Positions 1 to 6,477 of a stretch of DNA of 10,979 bases are shown here, piece after piece. Where the stretch lies: positions 1 to 10,979 of the forward strand of contig JAFQAM010000259.1 of assembly GCA_017416885.1 (NCBI GenBank), read 5' to 3'. Position 1 is the first letter of the stretch, and each line of letters starts with the position of its first letter. The notes below the pieces were generated by a model. The model was not told the origin of the DNA and did not search any database. It worked only from the letters and a program-made list of their open reading frames with translations. The stretch is from Clostridia bacterium. GTDB lineage: Bacteria; Bacillota; Clostridia; Oscillospirales; CAG-272. The translations under genes were made by a program, and so were the position numbers.

Positions 1-2725
1 ATGGGTCGTGTCCCGACATAACAAGATAGATATTTTCATATTTGGAAATAAGCTTATCCCACATATGGTCGCCGTTATTGTAGCCACCGCTTGTTGCAGG
101 TGGACATACATCGCCACTATCAAGTGTTGTGCCGTCTCTAAATAGATACGCGTGAGTTGTAATGATTACCTTACGGTCAGGATTTGCTTTAATAATTTCC
201 CCTGCCCAGTTAAGAATATCATCATTTGCACCGTAATCAAGAGTGATAAAGAGATATTTTGTATCTGCAATCTCAAAATAGCGGTATGAGTTTGTAATAT
301 CATTTTCGTTATAGAAGCCATCAAATTGGCTCATATATGCTTCTGTTGCAAAAACAGCGTTAATTTGGCTAATGCCGTCATGGTTACCTCTTACAACAGA
401 GTATGGAATAACACCTGTTAATTTTTCAAGAATATGTGTTTTTGCAAGCGCCCATTCGCTACCGCTGTTTGCATCGGTAATATCGCCAAGACCGAATACA
501 TGCGCAATCTTTTTAGATACTTGGTTATTTAAAATCCAATCGTAAATCTTACCAAAGCTACTGCCGTATCTGTTTGCGATAATTTGTGTATCGCCCACAA
601 CCGCAAAGGAATAAAGGTAGTCCTTAACCTCTTCCTTATTGTAAATCCAGTTTCCTTTTTCAGCACTTGCTCTTGTGCCAAATTTAGCATCGTAACCGTT
701 ACCTGTAAGGTCGGAAATATCATCGCCTGTCTTTAAGCCCGCAAGATTAAAGTACATTTCAAGGTTATCGTTTTCAAGGTTGATTCCCTCTAAATCAAGT
801 GCAATCTCTTCCATCGTTCTTATGTCTGTATAAACAGCAACAGAGCCAATAGTTCCCTTGAAGCATTGATTGTCCTTTGTTCGTAGGTCGTTACCGATAA
901 CCATATAGTAGTCGTTAAGAGATGGGTTGATTGTAATTTGAGTATTTTTGTTGCTAACCTGCTTTGCTTCGCCATTTACATAGCATACCGCAACACCTGT
1001 TGATTTATCAAGAGTTATTGCTAAATGAACAGGTTTATCACCTCTTACATCAACGCTTGAGAATTGATAGTCGTATCTTGAACCTGTATTATCATAGCTT
1101 GTTACACAAAGTCTTGGAACACCGTTAGCAATAATTTCAAAGTTTAAGAAGTGGTTAGTATCCTTATAGTTACCTAAAATAATACCGCCACGACCGGTTA
1201 TATCGGTTGGAAGTTGAATAACCGCCTCAAATGTAAATGCTTCACTATCAATAGGAAACGATTTGCCAACTACTGCATAGTCGGTTGCGCTAAATTTTAA
1301 ACCATCAAGGTTGACAGGAATGTCAGGTACATCAGGAGTGTCAGGCGTAGAAGTGTCCTCAGGCTTTGTTTCACCGTTATAGCAAATATGGTAGCAGTTG
1401 CCACTTATGTCACTTCTGCCTGTCTCTTTGCTAAATTCGTACATAGCAAGAAGATTATCAGCACTTTTGTCAAGAGCATTCATATCCGATTTGATTTCGT
1501 CAGCGGTACGAATATCGCTATATACCGAAAGACTCTTAATTGCACCCTTGAATGGATATCCGCTTGCGCCTCTACCGTCTCTACCAAGATACATTGCATT
1601 TTCGTAAGCTACTTGGGAAATGTCAAATGCACCCTTGTTTATGGTTTGCTTTAGTTCGCCATCAACATAGCATTTACCTTCGCCTGTTGTAGGGTCAACA
1701 GTAATTGTAACAAAAACGAATTTGCCTACACGGACATCAACATTAGTAAAGTGGAAATCTACTCCCTTGCTTCCAAACTCAAAGTAAAGACGAGGCGTGC
1801 CTCTTTCCTTAAACTCAAAGTTCACACAACTATTTCCCGGATAGTTACCTAAAACCACACCGCCTCTTGTGTTGGTGTCGTTACTTACAGGGAAATATAG
1901 CTCTGCTTCGTATGTTAAAATAGGCTTATCAAACGCTTTCATAGCTTGGTATGTGTTGTCCGGTGAGAATGTAAGAGCATTTTCGCCTACAATATCCATT
2001 TTCCAATCAGTCATTGTAAGGTCGTACCCCTCATATTTTGAAAGGTTTTTACCGCCTGATGACATAAATTCATAAGCAACTAAAAGATTTTCATCATTTA
2101 AATCTGTGCCTTGTGCTATTTCTTCAGCGGTACGCATATCGCTATATGCATAAACACTCTTAATTTGACCAAGGAATGGCGTTGTATTACCGTTACGGTA
2201 GTCGCCGCCCACCATAAGAGGTCTTTCAGTTGGAATGGCATTTGCAATTTTACTGTAATTAAATGGTAATGATTGCTTGAGCTCGCCATTTACATAGCAA
2301 TGCGCCATATTGTTTTCAGCATCAACTGTTATTGACAATCTTACAAGCTCAGTTGATAAAACGCTAACGCCTGTAAAAATAGTGCTTACAGCATCGTTGC
2401 CACTTGCCGCATAAATACGGGGATTACCATTATTGTGAATTTCAAAGCTGATACATTTGCCGTATCCGGAATAGTTACCTAAAATTACACCGCCACGGGC
2501 AGTTGAGTTAATTTGCACTTCTGCTTCATAGGTGTATGGTAGTGAAGGCAAAATTTGTTCCATTTTAGCGGTTGTGGAACCATCAAAGGTAGCGCCAAGC
2601 TTTTTCGTTTCCTCTGATGTTGGATCATAAACACCGCTATCTGCGTAAGCACCCATAAATGCCATAGGTAAAAGCATTAAGGCGATTAAGCATGTGGATA
2701 ACAATCTTAAAAATTTGTTTTTCAT
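1..2725 (-). CDS. Secreted three-LamG-domain calcineurin-like metallophosphoesterase (3' end off the window)
   Basis: A 908-codon open frame runs from ATG 2723-2725 to the left edge without a stop. Residues 1-28 form a signal peptide (basic start, hydrophobic core, AYA-D cleavage), so the product is exported. Three concanavalin-A/LamG-like domains follow, at about 45-205, 255-415 and 475-645. Each repeats an RGG(V/I)xLGNY strand (77, 287, 512), a CYV(N/D)GE(L/A)KQ strand (143, 352, 581) and a VYxDxRTxEEI-like end. A Pro/Asp linker (458-470) precedes the third. From about 703 comes a metallophosphoesterase domain with the metal-ligand motifs GDTQ (D712), GLGD (D748), GNHD (N781, H782), TTH (H858) and SGHD (H906). 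The family hydrolyses phosphate esters or pyrophosphates. LamG domains usually bind glycans, so a surface or extracellular target is inferred; the substrate is unknown. GGAGA lies 15 nt upstream and AAGG 3 nt upstream of the start, a slightly unusual arrangement. The C-terminus, where a wall anchor might lie, is missing. Confidence 0.9.
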   Translation of the reverse strand, partial: MKNKFLRLLSTCLIALMLLPMAFMGAYADSGVYDPTSEETKKLGATFDGSTTAKMEQILPSLPYTYEAEVQINSTARGGVILGNYSGYGKCISFEIHNNGNPRIYAASGNDAVSTIFTGVSVLSTELVRLSITVDAENNMAHCYVNGELKQSLPFNYSKIANAIPTERPLMVGGDYRNGNTTPFLGQIKSVYAYSDMRTAEEIAQGTDLNDENLLVAYEFMSSGGKNLSKYEGYDLTMTDWKMDIVGENALTFSPDNTYQAMKAFDKPILTYEAELYFPVSNDTNTRGGVVLGNYPGNSCVNFEFKERGTPRLYFEFGSKGVDFHFTNVDVRVGKFVFVTITVDPTTGEGKCYVDGELKQTINKGAFDISQVAYENAMYLGRDGRGASGYPFKGAIKSLSVYSDIRTADEIKSDMNALDKSADNLLAMYEFSKETGRSDISGNCYHICYNGETKPEDTSTPDTPDVPDIPVNLDGLKFSATDYAVVGKSFPIDSEAFTFEAVIQLPTDITGRGGIILGNYKDTNHFLNFEIIANGVPRLCVTSYDNTGSRYDYQFSSVDVRGDKPVHLAITLDKSTGVAVCYVNGEAKQVSNKNTQITINPSLNDYYMVIGNDLRTKDNQCFKGTIGSVAVYTDIRTMEEIALDLEGINLENDNLEMYFNLAGLKTGDDISDLTGNGYDAKFGTRASAEKGNWIYNKEEVKDYLYSFAVVGDTQIIANRYGSSFGKIYDWILNNQVSKKIAHVFGLGDITDANSGSEWALAKTHILEKLTGVIPYSVVRGNHDGISQINAVFATEAYMSQFDGFYNENDITNSYRYFEIADTKYLFITLDYGANDDILNWAGEIIKANPDRKVIITTHAYLFRDGTTLDSGDVCPPATSGGYNNGDHMWDKLISKYENIYLVMSGHDP

Positions 2726-2772
2726 AATCCTTAAAAAATCTCTCCTTTTACTTGATTATATTTTATACTTAT

Positions 2773-2801
2773 GTTATAATGCTTTTGACCGATTTTGTCA
2801 A
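2773..2801 (-). promoter_or_regulatory. Sigma-A promoter of the LamG-metallophosphoesterase gene
   Basis: Read on the minus strand, TTGACA (2796-2801) is separated by exactly 17 nt from TATAAC (2773-2778). This is a near-perfect vegetative promoter pointing at the start at 2725. Transcription should begin near 2766, giving a leader of about 40 nt that contains the GGAGA ribosome site. Confidence 0.8.
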
Positions 2802-2816
2802 TATTATATTATTTTG

Positions 2817-2846
2817 TTGAAAAATATGTGCAATTTATGATTATAT
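2817..2846 (+). promoter_or_regulatory. Candidate promoter of the DeoR-family regulator, with TGATTAT repeats
   Basis: TTGAAA (2817-2822), an 18-nt spacer and TTATAT (2841-2846) make a moderate sigma-A promoter for the gene at 2911. TGATTAT occurs at 2838-2844, overlapping the -10, and at 2859-2865, 21 bp or two helical turns downstream. A third copy lies at 2753-2759, in the leader of the divergent gene. DeoR-family repressors often bind direct repeats, so these are candidate operators. That role is inferred from position only. Confidence 0.45.
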
Positions 2847-2910
2847 CGAGCAAAAATGTGATTATTCAATCAAATATATACATTCAACAATCAATGAAAG
2901 GAATAGAAAA

Positions 2911-3654
2911 ATGGCTTTTGAGGAAAGAGAGCTTGCTATACTTGAATATATGAAGGAGCATAAGGAAGCAAGCGTTGAGGAATTATGCAAGGTGCTATTT
3001 GTAAGTGAAGCAACTATGCGCCGAGATTTAACAAAATTACATAATGCAAAAAAGCTTGTAAGAACTCATGGTGGAGCAATTTACAGAAGTGAGCCGGGAG
3101 TAAATTTACCGCAGGATTTTCGTGAAAGAGAGAATGTTGATGCAAAAATCGCAATCGCTCAAAAATGCTTGCATCTTATAAACGATGGCGATACTGTTAT
3201 GATAGATGGCTCATCTACCGTGTTACCGCTTTTAAGAATTATAGGAGCAAAAAAATCACTTGTAATTATCACCAATAACGCAAAAGCACCTGTCCTACTT
3301 GCAGAAACAGATGCAAAGGTTTTCGTTTGCGGTGGAGAGCTTGCCACAAATGCTTATGCTTTAGTTGGTAGCTATGCAGAAAATTTTGTAAAGTCATTTA
3401 ATGCGGATATTTGCTTTTTCTCTGTGTCAAATTTAACGATTAACGGACATTTAACCGACAATTCCATACAGGAAAACATCATTCGCAAATCAATGATGTC
3501 AAGATCAAAAAAGGTTGTTTTGCTTCTTGACTCTCATAAAATCGGAGAGCCCTGCATTAGCGACCTTGCCACCCTTGATGATGTTGATATTGTAGTTTGC
3601 GAAAACGATATATCCTCTCTTTTTGAAAATTATAAATCAAAATTTATTTCATAA
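2911..3654 (+). CDS. DeoR/GlpR-family transcriptional regulator
   Basis: A 247-residue protein of normal DeoR-family length. The N-terminal winged helix-turn-helix (about 6-58) has the family recognition helix SEATMRRDLTKL (32-43) and the THGGA wing (52-56). The C-terminal DeoRC sensor domain (about 75-232) has the phosphosugar-pocket signature DGSS (99-102), ITNN (120-123), CGGEL (140-144) and LLDSHK (205-210). These repressors generally sense a phosphorylated sugar and release DNA. The stretch that normally reads like GASGI is SVSNLTINGH (171-180), so effector specificity may be unusual. AAAGGA (2897-2902) precedes ATG with good spacing. The gene is divergent from the secreted metallophosphoesterase, which makes that gene and itself the likeliest targets. 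The actual regulon and ligand cannot be read from sequence. Confidence 0.92.
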   Translation: MAFEERELAILEYMKEHKEASVEELCKVLFVSEATMRRDLTKLHNAKKLVRTHGGAIYRSEPGVNLPQDFRERENVDAKIAIAQKCLHLINDGDTVMIDGSSTVLPLLRIIGAKKSLVIITNNAKAPVLLAETDAKVFVCGGELATNAYALVGSYAENFVKSFNADICFFSVSNLTINGHLTDNSIQENIIRKSMMSRSKKVVLLLDSHKIGEPCISDLATLDDVDIVVCENDISSLFENYKSKFIS

Positions 3655-3660
3655 TTAAAT

Positions 3661-3715
3661 GCAAAAAGGACATATTTATTTTGCGAAAAATGCAAAATAA
3701 AGGTGTCTATTTTGC
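3661..3715. repeat. Two tandem 24-nt palindrome-ended elements
   Basis: Two 24-nt elements, 3661-3684 and 3692-3715, each begin with GCAAAA and end with TTTTGC, and they are 7 nt apart. The right arm of the first (TTTATTTTGC, 3675-3684) is perfectly complementary to the left arm of the second (GCAAAATAAA, 3692-3701). That left arm can instead pair with TATTTTGC at 3708-3715. The second hairpin is followed by ACTTTTTGTT, so it may act as a weak terminator for the DeoR-family gene. The 31-bp spacing, about three helical turns, would also suit a paired operator. The role is undecided. Confidence 0.6.
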
Positions 3716-3746
3716 ACTTTTTGTTATTTATTTTCATCTTATTTTG

Positions 3747-3755
3747 TGCTACAAT
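3747..3755 (+). promoter_or_regulatory. Extended -10 promoter of the membrane-protein operon
   Basis: TGCTACAAT (3747-3755) matches an extended -10 element. No good -35 lies 17 nt upstream, which is typical of extended -10 promoters. It sits 20 nt before the start at 3776, with AGAGGTGA (3763-3770) as ribosome site. Transcription would begin near 3762, so the leader would be very short. Confidence 0.5.
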
Positions 3756-3775
3756 AAGGTAAAGAGGTGAAAAGA

Positions 3776-4376
3776 ATGAACGAACAGCTAATGGCAAGAG
3801 AAAAATTTGAAAGAGATTTTGACAATGTTGTTTTTCGCTCTACACCAAAAGAGGTATTTGAGTTTTTAAGGGAGCAGGAAAAGAATAATATCCCTTTACG
3901 CAGGTGCATACAGCTTTGAAAATGCAATCGGTATGTGCGATTTAAATACAGAAGCAACATTCTATTTTTATTTAAACGGATATAATTACGGATACTCATT
4001 AAAATATTTTCAAGGCAGATTTAAGTTAGAAAGAGACGAAAGAATATTTTTTGGCGACCACAAAAAAGCATACTCTAAAAAAGCGCTATCTAACTACAAA
4101 ACCGATAGGAAGGATATGCGAAGCGGAGAATATTTTGCAAACAGAAAATCAATCATAAAAGGCGAAATTTCGGAAGGGCTTTTGGAAATTGTGTTGTCAT
4201 TGGTGTTTTTTGCTATCGGCTTTGGTGTTTTGTCACTGTTTAACTTAACCGATTCCGATTCATCGGGCGACCTTGCCATACTTATCGGTGGAGCTGTGAT
4301 TGTTTTACCGATAGTAATCATATTGGGTATTAAAGCAATTTTTAAAAAATGCAAGAAAGGAAAATCTAAAAAATGA
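3776..4376 (+). pseudogene. Frameshifted gene for a two-TM protein of unknown function
   Basis: An ATG at 3776 with a good AGAGGTGA site opens a frame that stops at TGA 3917-3919 after 47 codons. Coding sequence continues in the +1 frame from about 3897 (YAGAYSFENAIGM...), upstream of the ATG at 3933 and without a start of its own, down to TGA 4374-4376. Skipping one base near 3896, in the CCCTTT run, joins both parts into a plausible protein of about 199 residues. Its N-terminus is soluble and charged, its middle is rich in aromatic residues and lysine, and two hydrophobic helices (GLLEIVLSLVFF... and DLAILIGGAVIV...) precede a basic tail. The stop overlaps the next gene's ATG (ATGA), which indicates an operon. 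I do not recognise the family. The break could be a true mutation, an assembly error or programmed +1 frameshifting. Confidence 0.75.
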
Positions 4377-4933
4377 GCGAGCTTCTATTTAAGGAAGTCC
4401 CGGAGGAAAGCGAGCAATACAAAAATTCTAAAAAGCGAGAGAAAACATTACTTATAGTGGCGGGAATAGCGATAGGGCTGGCTATAATCGGTTTTATTGT
4501 TATTGCTATAACCGAGGGCGTAATTTTCGCAATGATTCCTGTGTTGCTTATAGTTGTAATTGCCATTGTTAATGGGTTAGTAGTGTATAATAACGTAGGT
4601 AAATCATTATACGTATATTCCGACAAGATTTTAGTCAGCCGCATTTTGCACAAGGATATGCAAATTGATATATCCCCTGAGCAATATCAAATTATATTGC
4701 TTCCCGTTGTGGGCAGAGATCCTGCGGTTTTTAAAATGAAATTTGTCGAAAAATCAACTAATAAAGTTATGTTTTATTACAAGGTGTGCAGTCTTATTCC
4801 GTCACATTTTCAAGCGCCGAGAAATGAATGGGAAAATGAATTTTTGAAATTGGAATGCGACATTATAGACGATAATGAGATAATTAAAAACCGACCTGCA
4901 AGAAACAAAGGAGAGCCGATAAATGAAAAATAA
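4373..4933 (+). CDS. Two-TM membrane protein with soluble C-terminal domain, unknown function
   Basis: A 186-residue protein that starts inside the stop of the frameshifted gene (ATGA overlap), so it is probably translationally coupled to it. A short charged N-terminus (1-23) is followed by two closely spaced hydrophobic helices (about 24-46 and 49-73) and a soluble domain of about 110 residues. That domain opens with GKSLYVYSDKILVSRILHKD, a beta-rich pattern like the PH-like domains often found after paired TM helices in small Firmicutes membrane proteins. No catalytic motif is visible. The topology suggests both ends are cytoplasmic. The gene overlaps the next one by 11 bases. The PH-like assignment is inferred from pattern and architecture, not from a clear signature. 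Confidence 0.8.
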   Translation: MSELLFKEVPEESEQYKNSKKREKTLLIVAGIAIGLAIIGFIVIAITEGVIFAMIPVLLIVVIAIVNGLVVYNNVGKSLYVYSDKILVSRILHKDMQIDISPEQYQIILLPVVGRDPAVFKMKFVEKSTNKVMFYYKVCSLIPSHFQAPRNEWENEFLKLECDIIDDNEIIKNRPARNKGEPINEK

Positions 4934-5312
4934 CGATAGAACAATATTATTTTGGGCATATTTTTGGCGATACGGTATAATAGCGCTTGCTATATTACCG
5001 CTTTTGATAGTTGGCGGAATAAGTACAATTACAGATAATTATAATTATACTTTACTTCTAATAGCACTATTTAGTATGCCCTCTGTACTTATGGTAACGG
5101 GCATTTACTACATAATCGGCACCAAATTAGAATTTACTCATCTGTGCTGTGTGTACCAATCCATGAGCCACAAAAAGATGGATCCATACCGTGCGGAGTG
5201 GACTGACAAAGACAAAAAGGATTTAAAAAATGTAGGCATCACTTTGCTAATCGTAGGCATTTTATGCTTTATCGGCTTTCTTGTTTGCTTAATATACACT
5301 AATGTGATATAA
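4923..5312 (+). CDS. Small multi-TM membrane protein, unknown function
   Basis: A 129-residue protein starting 11 bases before the end of the previous gene, with AAAGGAG (4908-4914) lying inside that gene, so it is the third member of the 3776-5312 operon. Hydrophobic helices are seen at about 13-34, 42-65 and 103-125. A hydrophilic loop (about 80-102, rich in Lys and Asp, with DPYRAEWTDKDKKDL) separates the last two. No enzyme motif, signal peptide or known family was recognised. Overlap and shared membrane character suggest that the three products act together, perhaps as one membrane complex, but this is inference. Its last codons overlap a candidate promoter for the next gene. Confidence 0.8.
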   Translation: MKNNDRTILFWAYFWRYGIIALAILPLLIVGGISTITDNYNYTLLLIALFSMPSVLMVTGIYYIIGTKLEFTHLCCVYQSMSHKKMDPYRAEWTDKDKKDLKNVGITLLIVGILCFIGFLVCLIYTNVI

Positions 5313-5313
5313 T
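5285..5313 (+). promoter_or_regulatory. Candidate sigma-A promoter inside the end of the membrane-protein gene
   Basis: TTGCTT (5285-5290), a 17-nt spacer and a perfect TATAAT (5308-5313) overlap the last codons and stop of the upstream gene. Transcription would start near 5320 and yield a leader of about 105 nt, carrying 7-bp repeats, before the small gene at 5426. Confidence 0.5.
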
Positions 5314-5332
5314 AGATGCAAGATTAAAAAAG

Positions 5333-5399
5333 TGAATTATGAATTGCACTGTTGGTGCATGTAACTTTGCTAACTGCTGGCGGCTAACGGCTGACTGCT
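5333..5399. repeat. Degenerate 7-bp tandem repeats, left array
   Basis: Two TGAATT(A/G) heptamers (5333-5346) are followed by a small hairpin (TGCAC 5345-5349 with GTGCA 5355-5359). From 5369 a period-7 array follows: GCTAACT, GCTGGCG, GCTAACG, GCTGACT and GCTG. GCTAACGGCTGAC (5383-5395) is the exact reverse complement of GTCAGCCGTTAGC (5603-5615) beyond the small gene. The wider 27-bp arms match at 23 positions by eye. The arrays could pair in the transcript or mark the ends of an inserted cassette. Confidence 0.7.
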
Positions 5400-5425
5400 G
5401 TTTCGACCGAAGGGAGAAACCATAT

Positions 5426-5593
5426 ATGGAAACAAAATATTACACAGTAACAAAAATCGAGGGCGAATATGCCTACATACTTGAGGACAACACCGAAAAT
5501 GAAATATTTATCGCTATGGCGCTTTTGCCCGAGGGCGTGGATATTGGAACGAGGCTAAAGTACGAAATGTTTTCCTACGAAATCATTTCGTAG
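5426..5593 (+). CDS. Small DUF3006-like protein
   Basis: A 55-residue protein starting METKYYTVTKIEGEYAYILE. I chose ATG 5426 because AGGGAG (5411-5416) precedes it at good spacing. The same frame is open further upstream, to an ATG at 5339, but that part is repeat sequence rich in Cys and is unlikely to be translated. The pattern of a K/RIEGEYA strand, an acidic turn with E and N, a hydrophobic strand and then LPEGVDIGTRLKYE resembles the small DUF3006 beta-rich proteins common in Firmicutes, whose function is unknown. It is slightly short for that family. It lies between inverted 7-bp repeat arrays, and its TAG stop forms the first three bases of the right array. It may therefore travel as a cassette. 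Confidence 0.65.
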   Translation: METKYYTVTKIEGEYAYILEDNTENEIFIAMALLPEGVDIGTRLKYEMFSYEIIS

Positions 5594-5633
5594 CCGCCAG
5601 CCGTCAGCCGTTAGCGGTTAGCGGTTAGCATAG
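5591..5633. repeat. Degenerate 7-bp tandem repeats, right array (inverted to the left one)
   Basis: Six units with period 7 are visible: TAGCCGC, CAGCCGT, CAGCCGT, TAGCGGT, TAGCGGT and TAGCATA. The segment 5603-5615 pairs perfectly with 5383-5395. The rest of the gap to 5717 holds no gene. It has a small inverted repeat (TTACAAA 5677-5683 with TTTGTAA 5694-5700) and a weak promoter-like pair, TTGAGG 5655-5660 and TACAAA 5678-5683, with a 17-nt spacer. Confidence 0.7.
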
Positions 5634-5717
5634 TCAGACTTCACGCAAGAACGGTTGAGGCAACAACGCAAACGAATTACAAACAAAATTTCTTTTGTAA
5701 AGAAAATAAGAGGAAAA

Positions 5718-6308
5718 ATGAAATTCAGAGAATACAGAGAATTAAAGAAATCAATAGATAAGGAATTAGCCAAGCGAAAGCACGAGAGGGACGAGGACGG
5801 CAGAGTCATAATAAATATGACCGTCAATGATGATAGCAACTTTTTATCCCCATTTTCGGAAAACAGAATATCGGTAATCAGCACCGATGTGGCGGATTTT
5901 ATAGAAAATAATACACACTCTCTGCCACCAAACGAGAAATTAACCTTGCGAATACACTCAAATTGCATAGATGAAAACGAAAAGAAAATTTATAACGATG
6001 CAATCAAGGAATACTACACCGAAAAGTACTTAGCCAATGAAAAGGAAGTAAAACGCAATTTCTTTATCGCGTTTATGCTGCTTTTAGCAGGAATATTTGT
6101 GTTGGCAATATCGTTTTTTCTAACCGACCTTAATGTAGAAATCTGGTCCTATGTAGTCGATATCGTTGCTTGGGTGCTGCTTTGGGAAGCCGCCGATATC
6201 AGCCTTCTTGTAAACAGAACATTGTCAATCCAAAGGAAACGGTATTTGGCGTATCTGTCTATGAACATTGCGTACACAAGTGTACAGGGAACAGGACATA
6301 GGAAATAG
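5718..6308 (+). CDS. Two-TM protein of a conserved clostridial type, unknown function
   Basis: A 196-residue protein from ATG 5718, preceded by AGAGG (5709-5713) at close spacing. The frame is open back to a TTG at 5655, but no ribosome site supports that. Residues 1-30 are basic and helical (MKFREYRELKKSIDKELAKR). A soluble part (31-112) contains DDSNFLSPFSE and LRIHSNCIDENEK. Two TM helices follow (about 115-136 and 143-164), the second with the motif VDIVAWVLLWEAADI. A basic segment RKRYLAYLSMNIAY comes next. I associate this pattern with uncharacterised clostridial proteins but cannot name a family. The last ten residues (TSVQGTGHRK) are encoded by a palindrome and a 7-bp repeat array, so the natural C-terminus may have been replaced by readthrough into repeat DNA. 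Confidence 0.75.
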   Translation: MKFREYRELKKSIDKELAKRKHERDEDGRVIINMTVNDDSNFLSPFSENRISVISTDVADFIENNTHSLPPNEKLTLRIHSNCIDENEKKIYNDAIKEYYTEKYLANEKEVKRNFFIAFMLLLAGIFVLAISFFLTDLNVEIWSYVVDIVAWVLLWEAADISLLVNRTLSIQRKRYLAYLSMNIAYTSVQGTGHRK

Positions 6309-6311
6309 GGG
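6272..6311. repeat. Palindrome plus third degenerate 7-bp repeat array
   Basis: A perfect palindrome GTACAC-AA-GTGTAC (6272-6285) runs into four heptamers: ACAGGGA, ACAGGAC, ATAGGAA and ATAGGGG (6284-6311). This array supplies the final codons and the stop of the gene ending at 6308. It immediately precedes the four-helix-bundle remnant. Its unit differs from the GCTAACG-type unit at 5369-5633, but the period of seven is the same. Confidence 0.6.
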
Positions 6312-6339
6312 TTCGCTTTGCTCACGGGGAGATTAGATT

Positions 6340-6414
6340 ATGAGAGATTATAGAGGTTTATTAGTGTGGCAAAAAGCAATAGAATTAGTAAAAATACATA
6401 TACTTATAACATAA
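6340..6414 (+). pseudogene. N-terminal remnant of a four-helix-bundle (S23/23S rRNA IVP-type) protein
   Basis: ATG 6340 opens MRDYRGLLVWQKAIELVK, the typical start of the four-helix-bundle proteins related to the 23S rRNA intervening-sequence protein and bAvd. Those proteins are normally about 115-130 residues. Here similarity ends after about 18 codons (near 6393). The frame continues for six more residues (IHILIT) to TAA 6412-6414. Nothing resembling the remaining helices occurs before the nuclease gene. The rest has been deleted or displaced, most simply when the segment carrying the nuclease and its promoter arrived. The remnant is unlikely to be functional. Confidence 0.75.
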
Positions 6415-6418
6415 ATGA

Positions 6419-6447
6419 TTGATTTGAACTACTTTGTGTGTTATACT
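6419..6447 (+). promoter_or_regulatory. Sigma-A promoter of the YhcG-nuclease operon
   Basis: TTGATT (6419-6424), a 17-nt spacer and TATACT (6442-6447) form a good vegetative promoter. Transcription should start near 6454, about 24 nt before the ATG at 6478. This placement argues against the in-frame upstream ATG at 6415 being the start. Confidence 0.7.
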
Positions 6448-6477
6448 ACTTTTAGAACAAATGTAGGAGAGAAAACT

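Noticed and set aside
1388..2075. Plus-strand open frames opposite the large secreted protein
   Set aside because: They have no ribosome sites, no recognisable domains and lie antisense to a 908-codon frame with clear LamG motifs.
3776..3919. A free-standing 47-residue protein
   Set aside because: Coding potential continues directly in the neighbouring frame across its stop, so it is better read as the start of a frameshifted gene.
5339..5425. Upstream ATG extension of the DUF3006-like gene
   Set aside because: The added residues come from 7-bp repeat DNA and no ribosome site precedes 5339, whereas AGGGAG stands correctly before 5426.
5369..5633. CRISPR-like array
   Set aside because: The repeats are only 7 bp, degenerate and contiguous, with no unique spacers, and no cas gene is present.
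6311..6339. Terminator after the two-TM protein gene
   Set aside because: The GGGG...GGGG stretch is not self-complementary and no T run follows.
6415..6477. Earlier ATG for the YhcG nuclease
   Set aside because: The promoter -35 and -10 (6419-6447) lie inside this stretch, and the ribosome site fits ATG 6478.
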